Assembly: GCA_050084515.1 (NCBI GenBank)
Contig: CM114275.1
Coordinates: forward strand, 8,494,001 to 8,558,000
Direction: 5' to 3'
Length of the DNA: 64,000 bases
Source of the DNA: Blasia pusilla
Lineage: Eukaryota > Marchantiophyta > Marchantiopsida > Blasiales
In this document: positions 34,550-46,800 of the stretch, one piece after another
Layout: every line of letters begins with the position of its first letter
Numbering within the stretch: position 1 is the first letter of the stretch
Position numbers and translations under genes: made by a program
Notes under the pieces: model-generated
What the model was told of the DNA's origin: nothing
Database searches by the model: none
What the model saw: only the letters and a program-made list of their open reading frames with translations

Positions 34550-35540
34550 CAGCTTAAAGGAGAGACTATATTGAAGATTGAGTTATAGTCAAACTCATCC
34601 CACACATATTGCTACATTTGGTACTCATAGGAAGTAAGAGAGCTCAATCTTGGTTAGTTAGTTAAGCATGATTATCTTAAGTTCTTAACTAAGGATACTT
34701 AACCATAATTAGTATAACTTGAGATTATGGTTAGGGTTGCTTGTAATGTGTTGGATTGAAATTGTGCATTTAGGATGACTATCATAATCTTGCAACCGTA
34801 ATAGTCACAAGCTTGTGACTATAGTGCGATTGTGATATGAGTGTAGAGCAATTTTTGTGTCGTTCTGTGCTATCGCAAATAAGTCTTAATGTAGTAGTAG
34901 TCTTTCCACTTTCATTTCTAACTATTGGTTGAACAGAGTCATTGGCTCATCCATTTGGCCAAAGAGGCTAGCATGCTAATATTATGTATTGTAGGTGGAT
35001 GCATTTTGTGGAGGGTTACATATGCCAATTGAAGGGCTTGATTAGAAACTATGCTTGAGTGGAGGGAAGTATGGAAGAATGGTCCACATTAGGCGAGGTC
35101 ATCTTCTTTATATTGAGTTGTTTGATCGTCTTCATATTTCCGCACTGGTGAAATAGACACTTGGGATGATGGATGATGAGGATGGTGACGATGATGTACA
35201 AGACCTCTACAAGGTTATATTGGTCTAACATACGCAGCTCCCAAACACCAAAATTTTCTTTATGAAAAAATATCCATGACGGAGTGGTTACATTTATTAA
35301 GGGAGGGATACATGCACCACTACAACAACATGAGTGTGAATTTCTCGGGTTAGAGCCTACATGACTAATATTCTTAACAACATCGTTTTGGAGAGGATAT
35401 GACAGATTGTGCCTAGCTTGGACCTTGAGGTTGTAGGGAGATTCATCAACCCTCTTATCAATGCTCAATTATTTACAAAATTATGAGACGTTGTAGAGTC
35501 TATCCTTTACTTCACCTAGCTTCACCCTGCAGCAGTCCTG

Positions 35541-36467
35541 ACCTTGAGCTTTGCAAGCAAAAGACTTAGTTTGAGTCCCAAAGACTTAACTAGTTGCACG
35601 TTTCGTAGGTAGCCCAGAAGTTGCTCAACACTAATCAGATTGATTCTCCCCAAGAGTATATCATCTCTTTAGGAAATTTCTTCCCCAATCCTTCATCAAT
35701 GTTGCCAAGTTGCTCGCCTATACCAGAGCGCATCAGTTAATTCCTCAAGATGTGTCCCTTAGCTCAAACTTGAAACATATATAGCCAACCATGAATCACA
35801 GTTAGTTCCTAGTTCAAGGATTTTAGTGGGTAGAAAGGGAGAGTGTCCTTCCCTATATATACTTCTGGGTTTCTTTGGGGGAACCTAATTTTCCCCTTTG
35901 GACCCTTGATTTTTGCCCTTAATCTAAACATGGTTTGCAACCCACGAACCAATATTAAACTACTTATCCATCAAGATGGTTTGGTAGAGGCTTCTTGCAA
36001 CTTCTGCAACTCTTGGTTCCCCTAATGCATCTAGGAGGTTGGACTCATGTCTCCTATGTCTCAAAGCCTAGGGCCCATCTTGACTCATTGTTTGGCATCT
36101 CTTGGTTGTCTTGCTGCTCTTTGCATTTTGTGATTAGTCTCATGGCTTCTCGCCCATCTTAACTACTCACGTGCTTCTTGCTTCTTGCCCTTGATTTGAT
36201 GCTTGGCTCCAAGGTATCAAACCTTGTCTGCCTTGCCTTTTACCTCGCAAGTAGCTACATCCCTTTCTCACCTAAGGCCAATCACAAGATACGTGCGCGT
36301 GTTGCTGAGCGTTAGTCGTGCGGCAGGTTCGGCCGCCCTTCCTAGTCTAGTGACTAGCTGGTCTAGGTTTCAACTTTGGTGGATCACAGCAAGATCTTTC
36401 CTCCTTGGCCCGGTGATTGTGACTCGTTTCCTGGGTCCCCACTAGCTTGGGCACCATAGACTTAGCT
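35541..36467 (+). repeat. Dispersed repeat family A, copy A3
   Basis: It runs from accttgagctttgcaag to gcaccatagacttagct and shares ordered blocks with A2 (gtagctacatccctttctca, tctagtgactagct). It is about 0.93 kb without the insertions seen in A2. No coding capacity. Confidence 0.65.
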
Positions 36468-36549
36468 ATTCACGACGTGAGGGTTTTGGATCAGCGATCT
36501 GCATGTGCTCAAGAAAGTAGAGTATGTTCGACTTTTGAGCAAAAGTTGC

Positions 36550-36619
36550 AAGCTTCTAGATATGATGCAAACATTGTGAGAGGGGAGCCTCCATGTTTGC
36601 ATCATATCTAGAAGCTTGT
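36550..36619. repeat. Hairpin with perfect 26-bp stem
   Basis: Arms at 36550-36575 and 36594-36619 (caagcttctagatatgatgc and six more bases) are exact reverse complements around an 18-base loop. Confidence 0.95.
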
Positions 36620-36620
36620 A

Positions 36621-36676
36621 CCCTAATACCAACTCCAACACCCCAAATTATTAGGGTAGGAGTTGGTATTAGGGTA
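36621..36676. repeat. Second hairpin, perfect 17-bp stem
   Basis: accctaataccaactcc at 36621-36637 pairs with ggagttggtattagggt at 36660-36676. It abuts the previous hairpin. Confidence 0.95.
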
Positions 36677-36679
36677 GGA

Positions 36680-38540
36680 GTTTGCATTTCCCAAATACAT
36701 GTCTTTAAGTGCCAATGTCATTAAATACTTCTTTGGGGCTCCGTGCCCGCTATTATCATGGATGATTATGTTGTGTTTAGGGTGGACACACCCTTTCACC
36801 AACAAGACGATAAAGAGAAAGATGAAACCTCCATCTTTTGCTCACAAGTGGAACAGTGTTTCTACATCAATCACATGAGCGAAAAACCTCCATCTTTTGC
36901 TCACAAGTGGAGTAGTGTTTCTACATCAATCACATGTCCCATCATGGGTGAAAGTATGTAGTGTCACACAACATTAGCAATAGACACTCTTTGCCAAATG
37001 TCAACAATGTGCACATCTAGGTTGCAAAATCTCAAAATTAGAAGGCAAGTGCATGTCGTGATAGATACATGGGCAAGAAATACTTTCTTACCCTACTTGA
37101 ATTGGAATTCATTACATGTGAGTGAGGTGGAACTTGGGATTTCATTATTAGTGCTTTGAAGCCCAAGAGAGTGCATCCTTTAGTCCATATAGAAGTCCTA
37201 CTTTCCCTTGTAGTTTGTATCTTTTATTAGAGTAGAACGCAGTTTTTTTGCACAAGGCCAATAATCATGTTTCTTAGAAACTTAAGTAACAGTTTCTATG
37301 AAAACGCATTCTTCTTGCCCACTAGTAGTAGTGGATGAGGAAGTGTCAAACAAATAGGTGTTTGCTAATCCATAGCCAAAAATTATCCCATAATATAGAT
37401 ATGTGACTAACACCAAAGTTGGGAAAATAAGAAAGCCCTCGTAGAGATCCACATGAAGGCAACATCAGTTTGTGAAGTTCCCATATGATCGGAGGCACAT
37501 GGAGTGTGAACTCGAATTTAGAATGTCCGTTCTAACACGGGAAACATCAACTTGTCAAGTTCCCAAAAGGTCATGGGCACATGGAGTTTGAACTTGAGGG
37601 TCAGTTCTAACAAAGGCCGGACATGAGATGACATTAAGCACTCAAATTCATTTTGTGTGACAAGCACATCTTACCCTAATTCCTAACATGTACCCCAAAA
37701 CGAATCCCCCATGATGATACTCCATCTCGAAGGACCCGTACGACGCCGCTAACTTGACCACCTTACTCACTTTGTGATGAGAACCACAAGTTTGATGAGG
37801 AGCACAAAAGGAGGAAAGTAGAAGACTTCGAGATTAAGAGAGGAGAATTCGAAGTCTTGTAGCGCAGATGAAGGATTATAAATGAATTCACGTGCAGTGA
37901 AAACAGTACACGACAGAGCGAAGAAGAAAGTTCAAGCGAATTGATGCGACAGCGACGGCTCACGAGGAAAGAGCGTGAAAGTCGCTCTCTGTCGATAGGG
38001 CGGGATCCGGTGCGATTGGATTCTGAGCCCTGCCAGAGTTAAAATCGGTGGCCTATTGGTTGATGCGGCCGACGATCCTTGTCTGTGCTGGTACGTCAAA
38101 CCAATTTCAGACTGGTTAGTCCTGCAGCTCTCTCGAGATGTCGTCGAGTCGGGACTGCGACTCTTTATTGACCCGATCGATCATGAATCGCGCTCGGCAG
38201 ACTGATGTCAGGAATAAGCTGCCGTGACGCTGTTTCAGTACGAAACGGAGCATTAACCAACTTGGGAAGGATGGTTCGTCGTGGTATCAAACAATTGAGC
38301 TGATTTAATTGTACGACTTCCTGGTGAGCGGATCATGAGTTTGCAGGATTCATGGCCTTCGATGGACACCTCGCTCAGCGAAAGAATAGCGCCTGGCGCT
38401 TTGCGGATCCTACTCGAAGGCGTGTGCGAGCGAGCGAGCAGGCGAATTTTGTTGAATTCACGAACCCGTTCTGAAGCAATGCTATAATGAATCGATCTAA
38501 GGTCACAGAAGATGGCGAGGAATTGAAGTTCGGATAGGCC
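36680..38540. other. Intergenic DNA and downstream flank of the GT47 gene
   Basis: A near-direct duplication (cctccatcttttgctcacaa and its continuation) lies at about 36829 and 36888. A possible diverged Helitron end is near 37399. From about 37.7 kb base composition rises towards the GT47 gene; no further gene is recognised. Confidence 0.5.
37225..37399 (-). mobile_element. Possible diverged short Helitron remnant
   Basis: The minus-strand end TCTATATTATGGGATAATTT and ggtgtttgctaatccatagc resemble the short Helitron family. The hairpin/CTAG end cannot be placed, so the left limit is approximate. Confidence 0.35.
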
Positions 38541-38543
38541 TTC

Positions 38544-40010
38544 CTATCGCCTGAGATCTGTGAGGGACGGGAACACGCCGAGGAACCTGGCCTTGAGAGC
38601 GCGGATGGACGATGTGAGGAGCGTGGAATCGTCCATGAGGAACTCTTTGTAGATCTGAATGCAGTTGAGCTGCCGTTTCTCCACCTCCTCCTTCTTGATC
38701 CCTCGCAGAGAGTCCGCGATCCTGTGCATTTCCGTGGTGGGGAACTGGATCAGACACTTGTGCCACCGAATCAGAGTGTCGAACGGCTTCACATAGTTAT
38801 CGGCGATGAGCACCGGTATGGATCCCGCGCTCAGCACCTCTATGAAGCGGTACGAGTTAGGCTGGACTCCCGCGGGCACCAGTCCGAACGTGGAATTCAT
38901 TAGGTCATGGAAATCCGTGGCGGCGTGGATCTTCTCATCCTCATCGCAGTGAGCCCCTAGAGCGGGCTCCTTCTGCCGATTCAAGTCGTTGATGAAGTGC
39001 TTGCAGGAAGTGGCCACGATGATGTCCTTCCCATTGTGCAGATTCCGGAACGAGTCATGGCTGCGGAACACGCCCTCCCCTTCGTGCCCCAGATATCTCA
39101 AGCCCCTGAACGTCAGAAAGTACTTCCTCTCAAACGGCTTCACGTCGAGATACTCGTGCAGATGGTAGTTCCCCGGGAGAGGAATGCTGATGTCGAAGCC
39201 GGCTCTGTAGATCGTCTCGTGCATGTCGGTAATCATCGTCGAAGCCATGTCGATGGTCTCCTGCGCAGGGCCTTTCTGCTTCCACATGTCTGCGAAGCTG
39301 ATGAGGACGTGGTTGAGCCCGCCGTTCCAGTGCGGAAGCTCGCTGGGGTGCGGGTTCCATGGCCCGGGAGCGTCCAGGAACACGAAGAATAGGCAGGCTT
39401 CGTCCGGATCCGTGGTGTGGAACCGGGTCTCGTTGATCCCCGAGAAGAATCGCACCGGCGGGGAGGGCTTCTCGTACGTGAATATCTTCAGCTCGTCCAT
39501 GCTCTCGCAGCGGGAGAAATTGAAGCATGCATCCATGGAGCACAGGGGAAATCGCGCGGGGTAGTGCCATGCTCTACCCTCCACGTACCAGGGCTTGTGC
39601 TCCACCACATTCTTGACGATGGGATTGGCGGGTTCCTCCACCCCTTTCCCTTCCGCGGATCCCTTCGACAGATCCGCCCTCGCCACCTCCTTCACAATCT
39701 CGCGTACCATTTCCTCGATAGGCGGCATCTCCTTGCGGACGACGATCTTCTCCGTCACGACGGGACTGCAGTTATCTTCTAAGCAGCTGCAGCTCATGTT
39801 GGGCCGGATGACCCCGCTCGCCACGAAGTAATCCAAACTGCAATTGCATCGCCCGTCCGTGAGGATTGTGAAATCCGGCTCGAATCTGGGCGAGGTAGTG
39901 CACAATGGACCCAGGAGCTCCGCGTTGTGGAAGCCTACAACGCAGAACGCGATTATTGAGCACGAGAGTGTAAGCAGAAGCGCGGGACACCGTTTCTTCT
40001 TTGCCATCAC
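38544..40010 (-). CDS. Exostosin-family (GT47) glycosyltransferase, type II membrane protein
   Basis: A single uninterrupted 488-codon frame. A short basic start (MMAKKKR) and one hydrophobic segment (residues 8-27) give a type II signal anchor, as expected for a Golgi glycosyltransferase acting on polysaccharide or glycoprotein substrates. A stem region with CNCS and CSCLEDNC cysteines and a charged stretch follows. The exostosin domain starts near CSMDACFNFSRC (157-168) and includes DEACLFFVFLDAPGP (203-217), LPHWNGGLNHVLISFAD (225-241) and the family signature LVPAGVQPNSYRFIEVLSAG (378-397) with SIPVLIADNYVKPFD. Possible N-glycosylation sites are NMS, NFS, NET and NST. It has no introns, unlike DRP1. 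The acceptor and donor sugars cannot be read from the sequence. Confidence 0.92.
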   Translation of the reverse strand: MMAKKKRCPALLLTLSCSIIAFCVVGFHNAELLGPLCTTSPRFEPDFTILTDGRCNCSLDYFVASGVIRPNMSCSCLEDNCSPVVTEKIVVRKEMPPIEEMVREIVKEVARADLSKGSAEGKGVEEPANPIVKNVVEHKPWYVEGRAWHYPARFPLCSMDACFNFSRCESMDELKIFTYEKPSPPVRFFSGINETRFHTTDPDEACLFFVFLDAPGPWNPHPSELPHWNGGLNHVLISFADMWKQKGPAQETIDMASTMITDMHETIYRAGFDISIPLPGNYHLHEYLDVKPFERKYFLTFRGLRYLGHEGEGVFRSHDSFRNLHNGKDIIVATSCKHFINDLNRQKEPALGAHCDEDEKIHAATDFHDLMNSTFGLVPAGVQPNSYRFIEVLSAGSIPVLIADNYVKPFDTLIRWHKCLIQFPTTEMHRIADSLRGIKKEEVEKRQLNCIQIYKEFLMDDSTLLTSSIRALKARFLGVFPSLTDLRR

Positions 40011-41700
40011 TACCGACCGTTATCCTCGAGATCCCTACGAACTACCTGTAGACTTCTCTTAGCCGTCAAATCGCAGCTGAAGGAGCATCAGCTGCAGCAG
40101 CAGAGATGATAGCTCTGCAACTCCTTGTAACACAATTTCCTCACCAATCTACAGAGTCATGACGGTAGCATCTAAGACTCCGAGTCGCTGCCATCGATCC
40201 GTCTGTGAGTCGCGATCATGTTACGCTGCGACAGCTTGGCGCTCGTGATCATGGCAATCGCCGATCCATCTCCATGGAACTCCTTAAACCTGTCTGGATG
40301 CCCTCTCCAGATTCTCATCTTCCGATCTCCAGTCGTCAAACTACAGCATCAGATGCCATCGATCTCGGCCCGAGCCTCCCTTCCTTCGCATGAATTTCAA
40401 TTTTTTCACAACTGCAATTCAATTTGGGGGCAGGACGCAAGCGCGCGACTGTACGTAAAGGTTGCGAAACTCCCTTCTCTCGTTGTTCGAATCGACCATC
40501 TCCACACACTCACTCATCCGCTCTTCTGCACCGTTGCTCACCAGTAACGGCCGGACCTCGATCCCATTGAATTATCTCCTCTCTGATCCCACCGCCGGCA
40601 CATTCCGCGAATTCTTGCGCGACTCCTCGTGTTGGAGCTTGAGCAAACTGTCTGTGAGGGTAAGCGGGCCGTCCATGCCAAATGCTGACGATTCTCAGGT
40701 CTGCAGAGTTGCGATGGATCAAGGGCACGCAGGCTCTAGATCCATTGCCCGTATTCCACCGGATACGGAGCCGCTGCGGAGATGGGAAGTCCTGTAGTCC
40801 TCTGGAAACAGTAGCGAAGAGTTGACTGCACCGCGAAAGAAAGCTCCCTATATCGACGCGTAACGGGTCGGGTAACAAAGATCCTCGACTACTGCAGCTC
40901 ACGATCGTTCTCCTCGTGTCCCGTTGATCTCACTTCGAACATCCATCGAGTTAAGTAACTCACCCTCACCTCTAATGTGCGTAATGTGCGTGCGTGGGAA
41001 GACCTTTGTGTATTGTCCCTCGATCGATCGTCTGAGGCCGGTGCATATGCCAAGAACGTCGCAGACGACCGCACGGAGCTAGTATCAACGGAACCCTGGT
41101 TGGGTGAGTGGTGAACCATGGTTGGGTCCTGATCTCTGTATAGGCCCTTGGTCGGAAGGGGACGATTGTCATTGGGTGAGTCGTGAATCGTAGCGTAACC
41201 ATGGTTTGATCCTGATCTCGATAAAGAACCCTGGTCCGAAGGGGAGAGGACAATCATTGGGTGAGTCGTGAAACGTAACGTAACCATGGTTTGATCCTAC
41301 AAGGGCCCATGGTCCAAAGGGGAGGACTGTCACCATAGTCAAGGCGAAAGGTTGAGCGATTCGACAGTTTACTCGTGGTTGAGTTAGTTTACCCGTGGTT
41401 ACCCTCCGATTATTCAACTTAAAAATGTTCTTCTAAACAAGGAACACGCCTCCATGGGCGTGCGAGCCCTTGGACATTTCCAGGTTAGACGTTCTTGTAA
41501 ACAGCTCTGCTCGCCCTTCGTGCGCGACGCCGTGGCACGTCGTCTCCACTTCGCCTTTTTGAGGTGCACGTCTCCCCTATCGTCGCAAGTAGTTGTCGTG
41601 ACGGCCACCGCCAGATGGGTATAACCCAAATCATCAAATATCTTCTTACGCTAATCATATTCCTTTCCATCACAGGTTTCGGAATATTTCCGTTTATTTA
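40011..41700. other. GC-moderate upstream flank of the GT47 gene
   Basis: Likely promoter and leader sequence near 40.0-40.2 kb, followed by moderately GC-rich DNA with overlapping open frames on both strands and a three-unit minisatellite (41115-41325). No convincing second gene was found. Confidence 0.45.
41115..41325. repeat. Minisatellite, ~83-85 bp period, about 2.5 units
   Basis: accatggtttgatcct-type starts occur at 41115, 41198 and 41283, each followed by ccttggtcngaaggggac-like and gggtgagtcgtgaa blocks. Confidence 0.9.
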
Positions 41701-42115
41701 ATAAATTTCTTATTATTAAATAATTTGAAAATACCACCCGTTCTAAGAAAGTTTTTTCTTAGCCCGTGTATAGATTTTTTTGGGTTTTTGGGCATATGAT
41801 TAGTGGCCCATTGACGCGTGGATGAGAGAATGACGTGCACGAATAGAATCAATAATTTTTAAAATCTTATTTTGGTTGAATAATAGCGCATATATTTCAT
41901 TATATATTCACAATGAAAAGGTACTAAATCCTAGAAGCCACCTATGTTCAATATCCAAACTAAATGAATTATACGATAGCATTTTTTTTCCATACAGAAT
42001 TTTAAGAATTTTATGTTGAAAAATAAAGATTATATGTTTTACACACTTCAGATTAGATTCATGCCGATGGTAGGCGTTGAAACCATATTTTATAGTTTCA
42101 TATTCTTAATTAATA

Positions 42116-42289
42116 CTAGTTGGTGCGATGCAAAAGTGTGTAATTTTAAATTATCCATATTAAATGTATTCATGAATTACAACTATCCTATTGGTTTAAA
42201 CAACGAGCAATTCTATTAACTAAAAAAGTTATGTGTCAAAAGGAAGGGTAATCTCAAAATGAAGAGGCACTCTCCCATAATAACATAGA
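42116..42289 (-). mobile_element. Short non-autonomous Helitron, copy H7
   Basis: Minus-strand 5' end TCTATGTTATTATGGGAGAG at 42289 and 3' CTAG at 42116-42119 followed by host T. The interior has diverged but keeps atgtgtcaaa and the ggtgcgatgca half of the 3' hairpin. Confidence 0.7.
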
Positions 42290-42479
42290 TTCTATTCCCT
42301 TGTCCCAAATAACTTCACGGTATTTAGAACAATCTTCGGTTCCCCTTCTTAAAGTAAGTGTAGTAACCCTCTTAATGAGATAACACCCGAGTCCTCCACT
42401 TCTTGGAGAATACTAGATAGTTCTTTATGGGCACTACCCTTTCCTCTTAGATTTAAACATTACCTCTTTCAAACTAGTT

Positions 42480-42549
42480 GTACGGCGCTCCATTGAACCC
42501 AAGACCTCTTCAACGCCCCTAGCAAATGGAGCGCCGTACCTAATAATAT
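42480..42549. repeat. Hairpin with perfect 15-bp GC-rich stem
   Basis: gtacggcgctccatt (42480-42494) and aatggagcgccgtac (42535-42549) are exact complements around a 40-base loop. The GC-rich arms stand out in AT-rich DNA. Confidence 0.93.
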
Positions 42550-42773
42550 AGAACAATTCACTATCAAGAAAAGAGTTATAATTAATCTCATGAAAATGCT
42601 TTAGTATGATAAAATAATGTTAGAATTTTAGTGGAAAAGGCTAGTTGAACAAGTTTTTTGTCATTAAGTCTAGATAAAAAAAAGTCAACTAAGATTAGTT
42701 TTTTTTTGTTCTACAGCTATGGCAAAATTGTTTTTATTCCATAGTAAATAAGCTATTTTCACTTTTAATAACA

Positions 42774-42960
42774 CTAGCGTGATGTCCGTGCTATGCACAA
42801 GTTAGGAGAAATATTTTTTTACACCTCTTAAATCTTTAGCCCTTCAACTTAACTATTTTCTTAAATCTAACACATGTCAACAATAGAAGAGCTTTCAAAC
42901 GAGAAGTGTCAACATGGGAGGAGGGATTTTCTAACCTTATCATTCTCTTACTAATATGGA
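42774..42960 (-). mobile_element. Short non-autonomous Helitron, copy H8 (diverged)
   Basis: 3' CTAG at 42774-42777 with an adjacent gtccgtgctatgcac hairpin remnant. The 5' TC end is near 42960 (tctcttactaatatgga on the plus strand). Confidence 0.55.
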
Positions 42961-43468
42961 TTAGTACTTTTGGATTTTTTGGCTACATAAGTTGTTCTAT
43001 AACGCAGGAGGTTAAAATTATGGAGGAAGTAACAACTAATATATAGATGCTTGTCCAAGTAAAATTTTTACTTGGACAATTTTTGCTGAAAGAAAACATG
43101 GTTTGATCACTAGAAAATAAATTATTTTTTCAAAAATTACTAACATTATGACTATATTGGTTGAGTCATTTTTAATTATTAGAGGAACTTATTATAGTCA
43201 TGTAGTTATAACATACATACTAACAAACATGTCTTAAGATTTAGTTGTCATAATTTTGGTTGGGCTTGTTTGGTTGGCATATTCATACTTGACTAACTTA
43301 GTCTAATTATTAAAGTATTCACCAGTAATTTTTTCTCTCCTAGCCCAATTTTTTCCCCATCCATCACTTAGGCTTTATTTATATTATACTAAAACAAGAA
43401 ATAGTATGACCGTATTCCGATGCCATAGTCATAAATTATATGCATGATTATTTAGTTATTACAAAGTC

Positions 43469-43499
<31 letters not shown>

Positions 43500-43513
43500 A
43501 AATATATATATAT
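43469..43513. repeat. Imperfect (TA)n microsatellite
   Basis: A TA dinucleotide run interrupted once near 43495. Confidence 0.9.
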
Positions 43514-43605
43514 AAACTCATATATTAATATTTTTTTGAATGAAACTCATGATCATTAAATTTTTTTGAATTACTGTCATATTATGTGTGGTCATATAAA
43601 GAATA

Positions 43606-43820
43606 CTAGTAAGGTGCTTGTGCGACACACGAGAAATAAAAAAGTGCTTAAAGATCTAATGTGTAGATCGTGAAGGGAAGAAATTAATGATGTTGCACAT
43701 AAATTCAAATTTTTTCTTGTTGCCCGTAGCATCTGAAACATTTTCTTGCTGCCCAATTGCCATGTGTCAAGCACAGAGCTGTTTGCAAATCAAGAAGGCA
43801 CTCTCCCATAATAATATAGA
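43606..43820 (-). mobile_element. Short non-autonomous Helitron, copy H9
   Basis: Minus-strand 5' TCTATATTATTATGGGAGAG at 43820 and 3' CTAG at 43606-43609. It contains gcccaattgccatgtgtcaa and caaatcaagaaggcac like H5 and H6. 215 bp. Confidence 0.8.
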
Positions 43821-46800
43821 TGTCTATTTTAGTTTAGATCCAAAAATACATGCAAATGGAGTTAAAAATAAAAAAACATTGTAATGGAATTAAATTAATT
43901 ATAATTGAATATTTCAATTCCAATAGAATGATCTATTAAATAGTAGGATTATATTAAGATTTTCTTGGTAACCTTTGCAAGTCTAAGGCTATCAAATGAT
44001 AAAAACTTCCAATATCTTAGATAATAATTTTTAAAATATTTATCAATTTGAAAAAGATATTTTCTAAGATAGCCAAGGCCCGAGAGCCAAATTCTAATCT
44101 TAAATTTTTTTATAACCTTACTGTATATTTTTAAGGGATAAATGAATGATTTTGGTGTTATTTCCTTTCATTATCTAATTAAAAACCAAAATTTGAATTT
44201 TTATCCTCATTTTTATTTTTATTCTATATTTGAAAAAAAATATAAACCAATGAAAATTTTGCAATTAAGTTTTTCTCCATTCCTCCAAATTTTTACGATC
44301 GTACATCAATTATGTTTCAAAGTGTTTCTATTCTATAAATTGGTTTTTATTATTTAAATGGTTGAGATATTTTCGTAACTTCTCTAATTGAAAACTACGA
44401 TATATTTATTTTCATTGGACGTCGAATTGTATTTGCTTTAGGAAATTCCACATATTTTATTCACGTGAAAGTTCATATAATTTGTAGTTAAATTTTTGCT
44501 TACGTACATGTTATGATGGATGGATTAGTGGTAGAAACTCCATAATGGGTCTAATGATACAGGTTTGAATCCTACTCAACATTTTCTTACCGGATCAAGA
44601 TGACGATTGCAGTTCATGGATGGATGGATAAATGAGGTTGATGGGTGGAGTGCTCATGGAAATGGAGGTCATGGAAAAATGGAGAATAGGACGCATTTAT
44701 AAATGGACACTTGGGATTAATGGATAGGATATGGATAGCGTTGATGGATGGAGGAAAGATGAGAGGAATCGAGATGGAGGGTACGACATATGGACTGAGA
44801 TAATGGATGTAGGGATAGACGAACGAATAGAGGATAAGGCATATAGATGAAGGAAATATTTTTCTTCATCAAATCACTTGCCAAGTCATTATATGATGTG
44901 ACAATCATAGTGATATGACTCACCTTTATGTATCATGGAAAAAAACGATGCTAGTCATCCCAACCATTTAAAATATATGACTTGGTTTCTGCATCTGTAT
45001 GAGTAACTAGTTCTTTTTAGTCTTGGATGGTGAAACATCACTCATACAAGTAGTAAGACCCAATCATAAAAAAAAGGATTTCTTCTAGTGATAAAAGCTT
45101 GTCGACGGATCTTACTATATAGAGTATTAGGGTGCAATTTATTGAGGTTGATTATCGAAAGTATTGACATAACTGATTTTCATCCATTAAAGACATAAAA
45201 TTCTCAAAATAGTTTTCTATAATTTATTTTTCGATTGCGGTACATAATATGTTTATAATGTGGATTAAAATTTAAAAACCACTAATTCTAAAGCTTGAAA
45301 TTCATATATAGTTTCCTGATATAAAGTATTTCTAAATAGCATGGATAGGACTAGTTAAATCATACCTTGAATGGAACTACTAGTGGTTGTACAACAATAA
45401 AGCTTGCTCGTTTCTTATTCAATATGGCTCATATTGAAGAAGAAAGTAACAACCATAAGTAGATCGTATAAATCGCTTCTTACTTCAATGAGTGAATTCG
45501 TCTATTTAAACTCTACTACTTTCTAGTCTTATTTTTTAGCTTTAATAGTTACATTTCCATGATCTAACTCTAATCCTTTGCCAATAGTAGTTCCTCACGT
45601 AAAGCCTGATTGCTTGAGTATAATTCTGTCATATTTTTTGCAATGGATTTTACCATCGTCAAAGAGGATAATTCTTGGAATTAATTTGAAGATAGTCACC
45701 ATCCCCTTACCAATGCTCTCAAAAATTATGTACATGAGTTTTTTGTGTGCTAGCTTAGATTCTTGTTTATTGCTTGACCTTCGTGTTCCTAAATGGAAAG
45801 ATATTTATTAGTGCAAAGAGAAATGGCAATGATGAATATAATTTGAATTTTATTACCTTATCTTCAGATGACATCGTGATGTGTTGATGGACTAATACTA
45901 GAAGTTGTAACAAAACTTCTACAAAACCATCACATATGAGAATGCACAATCTTGCAAAGTTATAAAGTAAAAGACATATGAGTGGATTCATAATAGAAAG
46001 TAATAAAGAGAGTAGGCTTTTGTAATCACTCAATGGAAGTATATACAATAGGAAGACAACATTAGGATCCACATGTGTGGAATGTGAGAGGAGCATTTAT
46101 TCACATTGTTTTTAAAGAAAAATACAAATACTTTATATTAGTACAGGCGTAAGAGACATATGTGAATACTTTTCAATAAGTATGTAAAGTAATAAAATAA
46201 CTCCATGGTAGGTAGTTAAGAAACAATAATAACAACATAGAGATCATCCTGGTTGTCCAATCTATCCAAACCAAGGTTCAACCAAAATTTTAATCCCAAA
46301 TTTTCAAAAACAATCCCCTAAAATGGAGCCTTGGAAAAAAAATTCGGGCATTGAGGCACCCATCGGGAAGGCAAATTTAGGTTTAGGACATTATTTGGAG
46401 TAGATTCAGCACAAATTTCAGCCAATTCAAGTGGGCCTTAACTCAATTCCAAAAAGGGTGCTAAAATTTGAGAAATATAGTTGAGTTAGTGGGAGTAGGC
46501 GAATGTAGGACAGTGGATTGGTTGAGTATATAAACATAATTAAGGATGTTGAACCACAAATTTTTTCTTAGAAGCAAGTCTAACATAAATGCATCATTGC
46601 TTAGTGTAGTGAATAACGACATATTACTACCTTTAGGTGAAAAAAATATTTGTTTGAAGGTGGGGAGAAATCATTAATTTTCTATTAGGTAGAAGTAATC
46701 ACTTTTATGATTGTATGAGTAGAGATCATGGTTCTAAACATTTAAGGATTTCACACAATTATTGGGTGGGTCAGTATGAGTCGTAATAGTTTACTCTTAA

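Larger units (their letters stand above)
33661..35540. other. Intergenic DNA with a possible solo-LTR-like segment
   Basis: A TATA-like tatataaaaaaagagg at about 34177, followed by sequence resembling an LTR leader (gaggccttgaggggtattc), suggests a decayed LTR around 34.0-34.3 kb. This is tentative. A 36-bp palindrome and a short tandem repeat follow. The 139-codon frame at 35049-35468 (minus) is not recognisable. Confidence 0.35.

Noticed and set aside
36550-36619. microRNA precursor
   Set aside because: The stem is perfect but short with an 18-base loop. Plant precursors usually have longer imperfect stems, and no expression evidence is available.
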